The notes: generated by a model from the sequence alone, not told the origin. A stretch of DNA of 64,000 nt from Clitopilus passeckerianus (GCA_944990035.1 CALYLX010000141.1:678589-742588); one strand, 5' to 3'. Shown: positions 24,629 through 35,767, counted from the first letter of the stretch. Numbers and translations: made by a program.

Positions 24629-26081
24629 TCATAGCCCTCTCAGACCAGCCAGCCCATCAGGCAGCTTTCCGACAACCTCCAATCCTCTAGCTCTCCTCTC
24701 TTCCGTCGCAGCTCTCTCGTCCCTCTCGCCAACACCAACACCCATAGCATGCTCCCACCACCGCTCCGCCTCTGGTACTTCTTTCCACCCTCCACTCAAG
24801 AACTTCTGTAACTTCTCCTTCGAGCCTCCATGTAGAGGTGACATCAGAGGCTTAACATGCTCTGTCCAATGAGGCGGTGGATTTGATCCCGAGAAGCTCG
24901 TCCCAGAAAGGGACGGAGCAGAGAACCCGTTGATAGCGAAGACAATAGACGGTGGGACGGTTATTCGTCCGAGCTTGAAACAGCATTGGGAGACGGCGAC
25001 GGTGTGCACGATTGCGCCGTCCGGCTCTGTCCATGGCCCAGATGGTGGCGCTTGAGCACGGAGAGAAGATGTAACGCCTTCGAGAGTGGGCTGGATAGTG
25101 TTCTGAGATAGAGGGGTGGCAGAGCCTGAAATCGAGATAGGCGTAGGAGGGAAGGTGATGGACGTGTGTGGAGGTTTGCTTTCGGACTTGACATCCTTCT
25201 GTGAAGTTCGAGTTGGCCCTGTGCTCTTCTTTGGATTTGTGACAAATTTGGCGACGACGTATATCTGTTATAGATGAATGAATGAGCTGGAACGGGCGAA
25301 AGAAGGATGTTTTTAACCCACCCATTTACGGTCCCAAGCAGCGAAGCTAACTCGAACATCGTACGAAGCAAGAATTGGGATCTCGCGCACGAAACTGAAG
25401 TGGGTTGCTAGTATTGACTTCAGCCCCTAACGCTTGCATCTTAAAAGTGAAAAACGAACCTGCAAGTGCCATTTTTCCGCCTGCCCGATAGAACATCATG
25501 AAAGCTGGTCTGGTCGCATTGGCTCTTGCAGCATCCATGACCTGCATCCAGTATTAGCACCCGCAGCGCTAGAGAATACCAGCATACGAACCTTTGGGTA
25601 ACTAGAGTTACTGAGGTGCCAGTTCCAATCACTTTCGTCGAGACCTGTGATTTCATGTGAGTTGGGGTACCACAACTGGTTCACGTCAACGTACTAGCCC
25701 AGGTGCTGTAAGACCTCATATATCCAAAGGGTTCAGACCCAACAGGCGCTACAGTATCTATGAGTTCATCCTCCGCCTCCAATTTTCCCTGGGCAGATCG
25801 GAATATTGACTGAATCTGAACCCATTTGTACTGCCGCCAGAGAATGAAAGATGGTCGGAAAACGCGCACTGAAAATTCCAGTCCAAGTAAGCATATGAGT
25901 CGAAAGTAGCTAATTTGAGCTTACTATGCCATGCAAATGGAAATGACCTGATATTCGCCAAAAGAAGGACACCAAGCAAGGCTTTTAGGACGCCCGTTCC
26001 TGTGGGTAGGATGCCTCGCAGGAAGTTAAAGATTTGTATGGAGGCTGGGCCTATCGAGGCCAGTATTCTTTGCGTGTCCAT
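24629..26081 (-). CDS. THEM6-like acyl-thioesterase-family protein (hotdog fold)
   Basis: Starts at ATG 26081. The first exon encodes a hydrophobic anchor (TGVLKALLGVLLLANIRSFPF) up to a GTAAGC donor near 25922. The next reads VFRPSFILWRQYKW. The central exons read GLDESDWNWHLSNSSYPK (about 25650-25595) and RPAFMMFYRAGGKMALAGS (about 25530-25470). The 3' part reads VVAKFVTNPKK, then DGAIVHTVAVSQCCFKLGR and TVPPSIVFAINGFS, ending at the stop at 24629. This set (a D-x-x-x-H-x-SNSSYPK block, then FRAGG, then a VHTVAVS-CFK-GR block) is that of the PF13279 / THEM6-like family common in agaricomycetes. Such proteins are membrane-anchored, of uncertain substrate. The exact residues of the hydrolase site are not established for this subgroup. 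The C-terminal tail (AERWWEHAMG) is also typical. Confidence 0.75.
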
Positions 26082-27453
26082 GTTCGCAGTCCTTGGAGGG
26101 GTCGAGGATGTGGGTCGAGTCTAAGTATCGTTGGCGCCATTGTCCATTCTGCGAAATGGGAGTTGCGCGTGGGTCTGGGCCAATGCTGCTCGCTTATGTC
26201 ATCTGTCCCTTACAGCTTGTCGGGCCGGATATTACCCGGACCGGTATTGTACCTTTCTCCTGAGTCAACCTTGAAGCAATCGTCAACTAGGCTTGCAAAC
26301 AGGCGTCAATGTAGTCGACTTCAAATGCAGTACATCTGATAATTTATACCATTTTAAAATTACACCCTGTCAGAAACCTTTTAGGAACAAGGCTATAACC
26401 CTGGAAGACGATGGACTGTCGAGGCTCGAAACACGGTTCACATCTGTAAGCTTTACCCCCGAATGGGACGAGGAACACCGTTCAAACTGCTTTTCAGTCT
26501 TGTACAGTAATGGATGGAGCTAAAACGTCCGTGAAACCTGCGCGCATGCACACCTTAGTCTCAACCATCTTCTTCGCGCCGCCTAAAAGAAAGCCCTCCC
26601 GAATGTCGGATATGAAATGTGCTCTGCACGTTAACTCCACGTTCAGCACGTCGATAAACATTTGTGGTTCTGAAACGGCGTCACGCATTGAATATCTATG
26701 GGCTGAACTTGGGCGTCAATTTTGAATTTTTTTGATTTCTCACTGCTTTTGACGATCAGTTATTGGATTATACAACACTTCCTCTTGCTGGTGCCATACA
26801 ATGAACACGATGGCCTCTTGATGTTTCCTTTACCACTCTTACCTGTATGGGAAGCCCCACACTATGGCTTCTTCTTGACGCTTATGAACCCTCGTTGCAG
26901 ATTTTCTACCCTACGGGCCATATGGCTTTCGTCGAGCTAGCTAAACGCTACCTTATGAGGCAAAGGTGGCAAGAGTGCTTGAAACGCTCCACGGACTCTT
27001 CTGATATGTTGTGAAACGAGCCTGAGTCCGAGGTGAAGTCGTTTATTTCGAAAATCGATAGTACTCGCTCAGAAGGCTATCTGGTGGTGTTGGAACAATA
27101 GGCGGAATATCGAATTGGACGAATTTGGACCAAGGGAAAGGAGACGGACGGATCAGTGAAACGAGAATCGCTGAGCTCGCTTCGCCTGTCTAAGAGGACC
27201 CTTGCAAGGATTAAAGTGGCGAGTAGAGAGCTATAACTGAAGGTTCGAGCGGCTGTTGTCGGTCATCAATACTGGCTTATGACTCCCGGTCAAAGGAGCA
27301 GCGAACAGGCGTTCTTTGAACTCTACCTCGCAGTAGTATGGAATGTAGCGCGCTACCCTATGTGGGCGTTTCCTATCACGGATGTACGGATTGCGGCGCT
27401 ATCGTCCCATCATTCCCTCACAAGAGCTGTGGGTCCATGTCAACTAGAGAGCC
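26082..27453. other. Intergenic, no supported gene
   Basis: About 1.4 kb with short frames only; one of 72 aa near 26722 is hydrophobic but lacks any supporting splice or family signal. Nothing else was seen. Confidence 0.45.
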
Positions 27454-27460
27454 GTATAAA
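27454..27460 (+). promoter_or_regulatory. TATA-like box of the secreted kinase-like gene
   Basis: GTATAAA lies 74 bases before the ATG at 27528, a usual distance for a highly regulated fungal gene. Confidence 0.45.
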
Positions 27461-27527
27461 GGTCAGCTTCGCAAGAACGAGTATCTCCAGGCTGGCCCTC
27501 ATACCACAAGAACAACTCTGAACCACG

Positions 27528-28308
27528 ATGCATACCCGCTTCACTCTCTATTCGATTCTCCTGCTAATATGCTGCGCATACGCTGCACCTATCTCCGCTT
27601 CTACCAAAAAGGCCGTTGGTAAATCCATGGCAAAGAAATCTGGTCCACCGCCAGGCCCGCTCTTAAAAGCAGGGGCGAATGGAAAGAAGGTAAGGCCTCC
27701 TGTTCAACTACTTGTCCTTCCTGCGATCTTACTGTCTTAGGCACCATCTACCGGCCAGCTTTGCTCAAGGGCCAATGGTCGTATCCAAAACGCGCTGCGA
27801 GGTGGGCTACATACCCGAATTGGGAGTGGTCAAGATGGAGTTGTGTACGCTTTGGACGAAAACACCGTCATGAAGGTACTCGAAAGAAGTTCGCTCCAAA
27901 AGGCCCATGCGGAAGCTTCAAACCTCAATACTGTGGGCCAACTAATTGCCTGGGGGGTAAAGACTGTCGGCAGCCAGCAAACATTCTATCTCATGATGCC
28001 TAACATGGGGGATCCGCTCGAAATTGCTACTACTAAAAAGAGACTCGATCCAAGAGCCGTTCCCGTGCTTAAGAACGAAGCGTTGGGCCGGTACCGGTCT
28101 GTTGGGATGACACATGGGTGATTATACTGTCAGATCCAAGCATACGACCCCAGCTAACATGTTTCGTAGCGATGTGCACGACGACCAGTGGGTCTACAAG
28201 CAACAAAATAGTGGTCGTTGGTCGGCGGCTTTGATTGACTGGGCACGTGCCTCAATAGAGCGAGGCCATCATATAGTGGACGCAGGGCAGCCTGAACATG
28301 TTTGCTAG
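27528..28308 (+). CDS. Secreted minimal protein-kinase-like (aminoglycoside phosphotransferase-like) protein
   Basis: Three exons (27528-27689, 27741-28117, 28170-28308) join in frame to 225 aa. Residues 1-20 form a signal peptide (LYSILLLICCAYAAP). After a short Lys/Pro/Gly-rich linker there is a glycine-rich loop (RIGSGQDGVVYAL) and a beta-3-like lysine (VMKVL). The catalytic loop reads THGDVHDDQWVY, created exactly by the last splice. A metal-binding aspartate follows in ALIDWARAS. These are the order and spacing of a very small kinase/APH fold. Most of the C-lobe after the IDW motif is missing, so it ends about 20 residues later. Entry to the secretory pathway is predicted, where kinase-like proteins are rare. 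Whether it transfers phosphate is unknown. The family name is not one I can give. Confidence 0.7.
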
Positions 28309-29045
28309 GATTCGTCAAATAGCATTTTACTGGTATGGCTGGCGATTGGATTGTTGTAGGGATGGTACCATCTAAATGTCACTTGAATATGTCTGTGGTT
28401 ATACCAGCAGTTTTTATCAATTATCGATATGCATCTCAAATAACTAGCGGTGCTGTTCCGAAAAGCTTCACGCCGAAGTCTACTTCATTCAACATGATTT
28501 GAATTACCTCCAGTCAAATCAAGTTTTCGAGACTGGTCCGATTCCGGACTGGCTTTCTTGCCACACCGTGTATCAAAGAACAAATAACACAAAGGTAAGC
28601 CTTGAATGATATCCTCGAACGGGTTTCTTTATGATGATTTCCCCCAGGGTCCCCTGATGTCGATCCTGCCAATTGACATGTACTAAAGTCGTTTGTGGCA
28701 AACCGGCTCGTTGCTGTTTATACCGAGCGACGAAATCCATGAAGCATAGATTCCACCAATTAGATCTTTTAAGGAATGGAGACGTATGGTTTATGAGCAC
28801 TTTGGGCAAGTTGATTGTGTCGCTCGTCTTTCCTACTATGATGATGATCGCCTCGTGGCCTGGATTTAAACTGAGGGCTTCATGGAAATGGATCTAAACG
28901 AATGGAGGTACTATTGAACATGCAAAAAACAAAGCAAAGAGCGTGTATGTATATGACAATCTAGAAGTGTTGGTAGGGGTATCAGGGGGGGCGCGACAGG
29001 TATTAGAAATTACATTATATGGGGTACGTAAGGGTAAGTACGTGG
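28309..29045. other. Intergenic region between convergent genes
   Basis: No gene, repeat or RNA recognised. The right end is presumably the 3' end of the long leftward gene. Confidence 0.4.
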
Positions 29046-32000
29046 CTAGTCTTGGTTGTTGTCGTCAATCGTAAGTTGCGAGAATCGTAACTGGTCACTA
29101 CTGAGTCCGGTTTCGCCACCGAGAACTTCTAGGTGCAGCGTCCCGCCTGCCCTGTCGCTGCGCAGCAGCAAGTCCTCCCATCTATCATCCTTCTCTTTCT
29201 CCGAGAGCTGCTTGCCCGTACTCCGTCCCAACGACCTGAAGAAGCTTGTTTTGTTATGCTCTCCGGGCTGTAGCTTGTCAGAGCTGGATGCTGCCTTCTG
29301 GGAGGATGTTGGCGAAGATGACATCCGGGAACGAGTATGACCTGATGAAGGTGTCGAATTTCCGGAGGACCCGGATAATGATGCTGAGAACCTGAACATC
29401 GACAGAGAACCTGAACGATGTCGACTATGTCCAGTATCGGTTTGTCTCGCTGTTGCCGTGGACTTGGTGCTTTGAGCGCTTGTCGATCTTCGTTTAAGGT
29501 CTGGAGCAGTGGCTAGCATCTCGGGTGACGCAGCCAAGGCAGCTGCATTTGAGGTTGGCGGGCTCCCGTCGGGTGGCGACGGCGTTGGTCGCATTCGACT
29601 CCTGGTTGGCCGGGGTGGAGGGGAAAGTGCTCCAGACGAGCTACTGGCTGGAGAGGTGCCCGATTGCTGGGTCTCAGACCCTGAAACAAGACCAGCCATT
29701 GCGGGAGATGGACGAGACCTCGCCGTACTGCTTGACAATCTCTTCGACTTGAATGCGTTGATGGGAGCAGCAGTCGAGAAAGTTGGGATGTCAGGTGAAG
29801 CCGAGCGATCAGGTTGATCATCCGCGTCATCAACGTTTGAAGGTTCTTTGAAAGAATCTGTTGACGGGGATCTGAAGGCTGAAGATGCGAATTTCAGAGC
29901 CTCTGCGGATGGGGAAGTAGGTGCTGTCCTAGGTCGACGGGGCGGGAGGGGAAGTGAGGCAAGCTGGACGGAAGGCGTCGGGACCATGGTGTAATCGTCA
30001 CCGTGATTATTGAGGCGACTGAAGCTGGAGGGAGATGGGGCAGCCGGCATCGTTAGCCGGAGCTTGTGGCGGCGAGATGGGCTTGAATCCTGATATGCTT
30101 TTTCTTTTGCTGGCCCTGCTGGTGCCTCGTCGTACATCTTCTTCAGTTCACTGGGTGGGACTATCCACTGTGCCAAATTTGGAACAGGAGGGACCTCGTG
30201 GTCCTCGGTGCTATGTCCGTGAGAGGAGCTATTGGGGAGCGAGGATGCACTGGAGAGTGCTGAAGCTTGAAGAGGGGAGGAATACGTGGAGAACATCGCT
30301 GATGATGGCGAAGATGACCTTGTTGTGGTGGAAGGTCTCGTCATATTGCTCGACTGGGCATGGGAATGCGCACTGGAATGACCTGGCGACTGCTGCGTAG
30401 GTGATGCAGGAGATGTGATATGCGACCTCTGAGGGGTGGAGATGGGGGAAGTCGGCTCGGCTAGCTTGGACGAATTGATGTTGGAGGGTTTTCGTTTGGG
30501 CGGAGGGTTCATGCTTTGACGTGGAGTACGATCTTGACGTCCAGGATGGGCACTGGTAACAGGAGATGCGAACGGGGAAGCAGTGTTGGAAGTAAAATGT
30601 GCGGCTGGGAGCGGTGGTACGGGAGGTGCGTCTGCACGATGTTGAGAGTGGCTGTACTTGTCACGAAGCCCGCCAGTGCTGATCTTCTTCATGAGCTTCC
30701 AAATCCTGCTTCCACCACTGCTGCTGCTGGCGCTAGCAGGGTTCGGACTAGAGACCGTGCTGGAAGTAACGTCTGGACTGCTGGTCGCGTTAGAGGGATT
30801 GGGACTAGGGGTTTCCGACTTCCCGAGTTTCTGAGCGACACGAGGGTCCATAGTGGAGGGTGAACCACCAAACGCGGATTTCGTTCTCCTAGGCCTGGAA
30901 GGAGCTTCTCTGGAAGTTCGTGAACCAGACGCCGAGCTGGTGCGCGATAACGCTGCTGGGGGTGGTAACGGCAAATCTTCGTCTGCAAACTTGTCAATGG
31001 AGAGACGAAGAGAGCGTCGGTGTTGTTTCTTCTGGACCTCCAACTCGCGAGTATCAGGAGAGATGGCCCGATGTCGCCGACTTGTTTTCCTGCTCGACTC
31101 TCCAGCGGAGAAGTAGCCAGACCTATCCTCCTGCAGACTAGGCCGTCCCTTAGCCACCTCCTTGTGTTCCTGCTTCCGTTCTGCACCTCTCTCCACGCTG
31201 ACGCCTCGCTTAGATACACTGCGCCTCTTATCATCCTTCTCCCCCTCACCCGCCTCACTGCCACGCCTAAACCTCCCCGACACCTTTCTCGTCAACGTTT
31301 TCACGACTCCCACTGCCCCGCCGGAAGAGGCTGCATTGGTACTGGAAGACGCAGCACCAGCGCCGCCAAGAACAGTCGTAGCCGAAGTACGACCAAGAAG
31401 GTTAGCTGAAAGCTCAGGTGTCCATGACAGGTGATGGTCATCTGGTCCCCCGACAGCTATCAGACGTCCGGTGGTGGAACCGAGAACGGTGTAATAAGGG
31501 CCAGAAGAATTTTCTTCTTCAGCTAAGGGTTTCAGCGAAGAATTCCGCTGCTGCTGCTGAGGAGCGGGCGGCGGTGGGTCTTCTGGTTCGTGTCCTGACG
31601 CTGAGGTGGGTGGGGAGAGGTGTTGACGAGTGATGATGTCGAATGCAGTCCCTTCTTCCCGTTCGGCTGCAGCTCTATCTCGCATACGACTAGCGTATCC
31701 CAACCGCCCGCCACGTTCTTCATCGTCATCAAAGGTCGTATTGCTCAAAAGCCCTAGGCTCAAAGCATCGGTACTTCGATTATCCAGTGGCCTGCCGAAG
31801 GATAAACTCGAATTGGACGAGGCGGTCAGACTGTATGGCGAAGCCCGTTCCGCAGCTTGCGCTGATGCCAGTTGTCGTCTATACGCTTCTGCAACAGCGC
31901 CAGCAGGTGTGAGCGCAGATGAACCCGTGGAATTCGACGACGGTACAGGGGACGGCGAACTTGGCTTTGGTGAGGGCGAAGACGAGGAGGACCCAAATAT

Positions 32001-33182
32001 GGGGAACCTGCGTATCGGAGAGCCGGGTGCTGGGGATAATGTGCCCATATTAGACGAGCTTCTCCGTGATGAACGAGGGTGGTCTAGATCAAAAGAATGC
32101 ATTCCCGTGAGAAGGGGCGATCGAATGCAATGTTTAATGAAAACAGACTTACCAGGGTCAACTGCCGCCTGCTTGTGGTTGTCGTTGGAGGTGCCCCGAG
32201 TACGCTCGGTGGTAGTACGACCAGACACGCGAGGTTTTGGATCAGAAGCGCTGGAGGGTTCTGAGCGTGCAGATTTGGGTAGGTTGGAGTAGTCCACGGG
32301 CTTCCGCTTGACGTTTGGACCAAGGGCTGCGAGAGTTTGGGAGACTGCAGGTGGTGAAGGCCAGACACCAGATGGTGGAGACATGGCCGCAGCAGATGAT
32401 GACCATCCACTCGTGGAAGCACTGGCATTCTTGGGAGACGGGTTTGAAGGACTCCTGCTCCTACTTTTCGGGGAGAAAAGGGGCGAATTAGGAATACGTA
32501 TGTTCGGCAGACGAAGCATACTCGACGAAGAGGTCGATAATGGAGGAACGGGGGAAGAAGGAAGGTGGGGTATTTGAGCAGTAGAACGCCCTCGTTCCCC
32601 TTCCTTGTCCTTCACCACAGAAGGACGCCGCCTAAGAACGTTTCGGACCCGCTTGGTAGGCTTTGTCGGCGAGCTAGGCTCAGAATTTGGCGATAACGCA
32701 TGGCCAGTGTCAGACCTAGAAGCAGAGGCCGTGGTCGTGCGTGAGGTCGTTCGCTCCATTTTGAGCGATGGTCCATCCGAAGGAAAGGAAGTGGCGGTGG
32801 GGGCAAGGTCAAGAGCCAGATCGAGAGGTGGTGATCCATGATCAAACGTCAAATCCTTCATGATTTCTTGCTTCCTCTCGGCCGAAGGGTCTTCTCCTGC
32901 CCTTCTCCATGAACGTGCTCTTTCCCGTTCTCGTCGATCCCGTTCCGACGACCGTCTACCAACTCCTTCTGACTCGCTACCACTCCCATATCCGCTCCCT
33001 CGTGCGTATGGTGGCGCTGGTTTTGCAAGTAGAGTCTTCATGTCGAAAGTACGGGGAGACGATGGGGTCCCAAGTGGCTGATGGTGTGATTGAGGGTATA
33101 TGTCGTGGCCAGCTTTTTGAGAAGCGCCGATAGTAGGGGTATCCATGGCATTAGTACGTTGGGTAGCAGAAGGCGCGGTCAT
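29046..33182 (-). CDS. Very long Ser/Pro-rich intrinsically disordered protein
   Basis: One frame of 1,378 codons from ATG 33182 to a stop at 29046. A 69-base segment at 32152-32084 has a perfect intron form (GTAAGTCTG...TTGATCTAG) and a length divisible by three, so the frame stays open; if it is spliced the protein has 1,355 aa. Composition is dominated by Ser, Pro, Ala and Arg with short basic patches (KRVRNVLRRRPS, RSVSKRGVS). Short conserved-looking segments include VPPVPNLAQWIVPPSELKKM and a C-terminal block GGTLHLEVLGGETGLSSD. Many S-P and R-x-x-S sites would suit phosphorylation. I recognise no catalytic or binding domain. A scaffold or signalling adaptor is possible but not shown. 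Confidence 0.75.
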   Translation of the reverse strand: MTAPSATQRTNAMDTPTIGASQKAGHDIYPQSHHQPLGTPSSPRTFDMKTLLAKPAPPYARGSGYGSGSESEGVGRRSSERDRRERERARSWRRAGEDPSAERKQEIMKDLTFDHGSPPLDLALDLAPTATSFPSDGPSLKMERTTSRTTTASASRSDTGHALSPNSEPSSPTKPTKRVRNVLRRRPSVVKDKEGERGRSTAQIPHLPSSPVPPLSTSSSSMLRLPNIRIPNSPLFSPKSRSRSPSNPSPKNASASTSGWSSSAAAMSPPSGVWPSPPAVSQTLAALGPNVKRKPVDYSNLPKSARSEPSSASDPKPRVSGRTTTERTRGTSNDNHKQAAVDPGKSVFIKHCIRSPLLTGMHSFDLDHPRSSRRSSSNMGTLSPAPGSPIRRFPIFGSSSSSPSPKPSSPSPVPSSNSTGSSALTPAGAVAEAYRRQLASAQAAERASPYSLTASSNSSLSFGRPLDNRSTDALSLGLLSNTTFDDDEERGGRLGYASRMRDRAAAEREEGTAFDIITRQHLSPPTSASGHEPEDPPPPAPQQQQRNSSLKPLAEEENSSGPYYTVLGSTTGRLIAVGGPDDHHLSWTPELSANLLGRTSATTVLGGAGAASSSTNAASSGGAVGVVKTLTRKVSGRFRRGSEAGEGEKDDKRRSVSKRGVSVERGAERKQEHKEVAKGRPSLQEDRSGYFSAGESSRKTSRRHRAISPDTRELEVQKKQHRRSLRLSIDKFADEDLPLPPPAALSRTSSASGSRTSREAPSRPRRTKSAFGGSPSTMDPRVAQKLGKSETPSPNPSNATSSPDVTSSTVSSPNPASASSSSGGSRIWKLMKKISTGGLRDKYSHSQHRADAPPVPPLPAAHFTSNTASPFASPVTSAHPGRQDRTPRQSMNPPPKRKPSNINSSKLAEPTSPISTPQRSHITSPASPTQQSPGHSSAHSHAQSSNMTRPSTTTRSSSPSSAMFSTYSSPLQASALSSASSLPNSSSHGHSTEDHEVPPVPNLAQWIVPPSELKKMYDEAPAGPAKEKAYQDSSPSRRHKLRLTMPAAPSPSSFSRLNNHGDDYTMVPTPSVQLASLPLPPRRPRTAPTSPSAEALKFASSAFRSPSTDSFKEPSNVDDADDQPDRSASPDIPTFSTAAPINAFKSKRLSSSTARSRPSPAMAGLVSGSETQQSGTSPASSSSGALSPPPRPTRSRMRPTPSPPDGSPPTSNAAALAASPEMLATAPDLKRRSTSAQSTKSTATARQTDTGHSRHRSGSLSMFRFSASLSGSSGNSTPSSGHTRSRMSSSPTSSQKAASSSDKLQPGEHNKTSFFRSLGRSTGKQLSEKEKDDRWEDLLLRSDRAGGTLHLEVLGGETGLSSDQLRFSQLTIDDNNQD
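32084..32152 (-). other. In-frame 69-bp intron within the long disordered-protein gene
   Basis: On the minus strand it begins GTAAGT after CCTG and ends CTAG before ACCACC. It has no stop codon and is a multiple of three, so retention would add 23 residues (starting KSVFIKHCIR) of a different, less Ser/Pro-rich character than the flanks. Confidence 0.7.
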
Positions 33183-34600
33183 GGCGAAAATTGGTCGTGG
33201 CCACTAAAAGTGGCCGTGTTCGTGGAGGTAAGAGCAAGAGAGGGGAGCGACGGGTCTGTTACTGAATAGAGCGATGTCATGAGTAAATTTGCTATTGAAG
33301 CGAGCAAACGCTGATAGAGAGGTGCAGGGCAAATACGACATACCTTTGATGTGGAGGTTCCGGCTCCGATTATCCGGACACGACAGAAAGGCAAAGGTTA
33401 GGGTCCTATGTGGCGAGGACGACTAACGGAAGGTATGAATACAGTTAGCGTTAGCTTAACGAAAAGAATGCCGTTAATGAACGAGTACAGAGTGGAGAAA
33501 CGAAATGACCTACATGTTTTCGCAGAAAACGCACCAGGACCACGTGGATGAGGATCAGGGATTCCACACCGGATATGGGTTTATGGAGATGATTGCGTCA
33601 AAAGCCCAGAAAAGAGTGTCGGCTCGTCGAGAAAACGACGAAAATCTACAAGCAGTCTATTGGAAAGAATGTGTCCGCTTTCGTGTGGAGAGCGCCAGCG
33701 AAAGCTAAGTTGAACGAATGTTTTGGAAGCAAGAGGAAAACTTTTGCAAGCGAAAGATGCTGGCGTGTTCCAACTTCGGCTAATGAGCGCACACTGGCAC
33801 GTGTCTTTCTTCTCATGGAAACGGCTTCTCCAGCTCTCTTTACAGAGCGTTACCATGGTAATCCCGACCTCGCGGTTGGCCCAGATCGACCACCCGCCGG
33901 TAAAACGCAAACAGCTTCTTTGTCAGTTGACAGATAATTCAATCGTTTCTTTGAAACCAGCCATTTCTTTCGATTTTCGGGTGGCCCTTGATGACTTCAG
34001 CTGCTGGTTGCTCGGGATGATTTCAACAGGAGGCTACGACTCGGCGTTGATTTGCAGAATGATCTGGATTTGAATGGGTTGCCTTGCGTCATGAAGCTCT
34101 GCCCTTGGAGCATTGGCGAGGCGCATTCACACCGCCTGATACTCTTACATGATCGACTGAGGATTTCCTCCCCCTAACTCGTTTTAATGGCATATATTTC
34201 GACTTCGAGAAACCAAAATTTTCAAACTACTCTGGACCTTTTTGCTCGTGATATTCGGTCTTGAATGGAGAATATTTCGGAAGTTCGATGAACCTTGAGA
34301 GACGTTCTTCTGCTGAGATCCGCCCAGTGCTGGAGGCGCATCTGATTACTCAAGCCTACCCTCAATTTCGAGAAATCCCTATCGGTGCATATCCGCATAC
34401 CCAGTCCGTTACTTCCGCCCCCTGAAAGAACGCTTCTTTAGCTCGTTATCGCCTCACTTCACCCTCGTCAGCTTCGTCCTCTACTTCAGAACTTGATCTC
34501 GAGGTATTTGCGTACAACGTGGCTGCCCAATATAGTCTAGACGCCTTCGAAAAGTGAACTTGGCTTCTTCGGAACTTGGCTTGACAGGTCGAATGAATTG
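33183..34600. other. Intergenic region between divergent genes
   Basis: Includes the 5' region of the leftward long gene. The frames seen on both strands at 33500-34070 overlap each other and show no family motif. Nothing else supported. Confidence 0.4.
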
Positions 34601-34608
34601 TATATAAG
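34601..34608 (+). promoter_or_regulatory. TATA box of the knottin-like gene
   Basis: TATATAAG lies 80 bases before the ATG at 34681, followed by a pyrimidine-rich stretch. Confidence 0.55.
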
Positions 34609-34680
34609 CTCTTCATATCTATAGTCTAGTCCAATATCTTCAATCCTCCCCTTCGCCGCCACGGGAATATTAAGACAAAA

Positions 34681-35109
34681 ATGATCTTCGGACGGATTCT
34701 GATCCCACTATCTCTGGCCCTCTTCAGTCTAGGCGCAGAGGGACCCGTTCGAGAAGGCATCCTTGGCTCCGCTTGTCAGTGGTCTGACATCATGTGGAAC
34801 GTATTCGTGGCTAATGATCGAGTCTAATTTCCTCGGCATGAATATTAGGTCAGGACAATAAAGTAGGTTCTGATATTGAATTGGTGCTTCTTCTCCGTTA
34901 ACGGCGTGTTCTGTATAGGATTGTAAATAAACGATGGCTTCTAGAATATTGATGGTGGGGAAAGACTAATGAAACTATTGTATAGGCCGCTCCGACCTTT
35001 GGTGTTGCGGCTTTACGAATGAATATAAGCAGTAAGTTGCTCTTGGGGTATTCTTGATTCGTCCCTGACATTTTCTGCTAGATGTCAAACCCTCACCACA
35101 GCTTGTTGA
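34681..35109 (+). CDS. Small secreted six-cysteine peptide with a knottin-like pattern
   Basis: Five short exons join in frame to 61 aa: 34681-34774, 34849-34862, 34919-34922, 34986-35031 and 35082-35109. All introns are GT-AG (74, 56, 63 and 50 bases), and three carry CTAAT or CTGAC branch-like sites. Residues 1-19 form a signal peptide (ILIPLSLALFSLGAEG). The remainder has exactly six cysteines: C-x5-C-x5-CC-x8-C-x6-C, the order of an inhibitor cystine knot. Key parts read CQDNKDC, WCCGF and QTLTTAC just before the stop. Exon 3 is only four bases, which is the weak point: skipping it gives another open frame without the cysteines. The regular cysteine pattern and exact stop favour the model. 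The role of the peptide is unknown; I do not assign it toxicity. Confidence 0.55.
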
Positions 35110-35703
35110 GCTTAGAACCGGCGTTTGGATCGCAAAATGGACACGCAAATTTTCATGACATAGACGTTTTGGCTATGACTGGACAATGTAGAAGGGTTAA
35201 TGGGGGCCATCATTATGTAGACGTGAAAATAGAATGTGCTTTCTTCTCCCTTTCGTGATCAAACTTTGGCTGCGACGCTGTCTAAGCTCTGCACGAGGAC
35301 TCTGTCTCCCTTCACGCGTCACGTCTGAACGGCTGATAGCGAATGGCTCCTCCTCTGACTTTATCACTACCCTGACAGACGCCCTCCTCACCGCAGCACG
35401 AATGGATGCCGAAAGGTGGAGACGGATGTAGTTCTTGTATTCCGCTTCGTCAGGCCACGATTCTTTTCTCCGGCCTAGTCTACTTCAACCAAACTCGGTC
35501 GCGCCACACCACATGCTGACTGTGGCTTCTGAGTGCGTCGAACTCTACTTTCTCAGTATCTTTGACTCTTCGATACTTATCGGAAACAGCTCCTGACCAG
35601 CTTATCTCTGTGGCGATCACTCTCCAAGTTCTAGAGTGTCATCGTACTCCAACCCGCTGTTTGGCACTTCCACCTCGTATACATCGCCTTGGCTTGGATT
35701 CAG
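35110..35703. other. Intergenic region
   Basis: Spacer between the two small secreted-protein genes. No further gene seen. Confidence 0.4.
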
Positions 35704-35710
35704 TATAAAT
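35704..35710 (+). promoter_or_regulatory. TATA box of the helical secreted-protein gene
   Basis: TATAAAT lies 64 bases before the ATG at 35768. Confidence 0.5.
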
Positions 35711-35767
35711 GCCTCCCCACCGACGTTGAATCAACCACCAACCAACCCACATATTTCGATTGTGACA

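Noticed and set aside
31630..32292. 220-aa plus-strand frame inside the long disordered-protein gene
   Set aside because: It mirrors the low-complexity coding strand and crosses the intron at 32084-32152; no independent signals.
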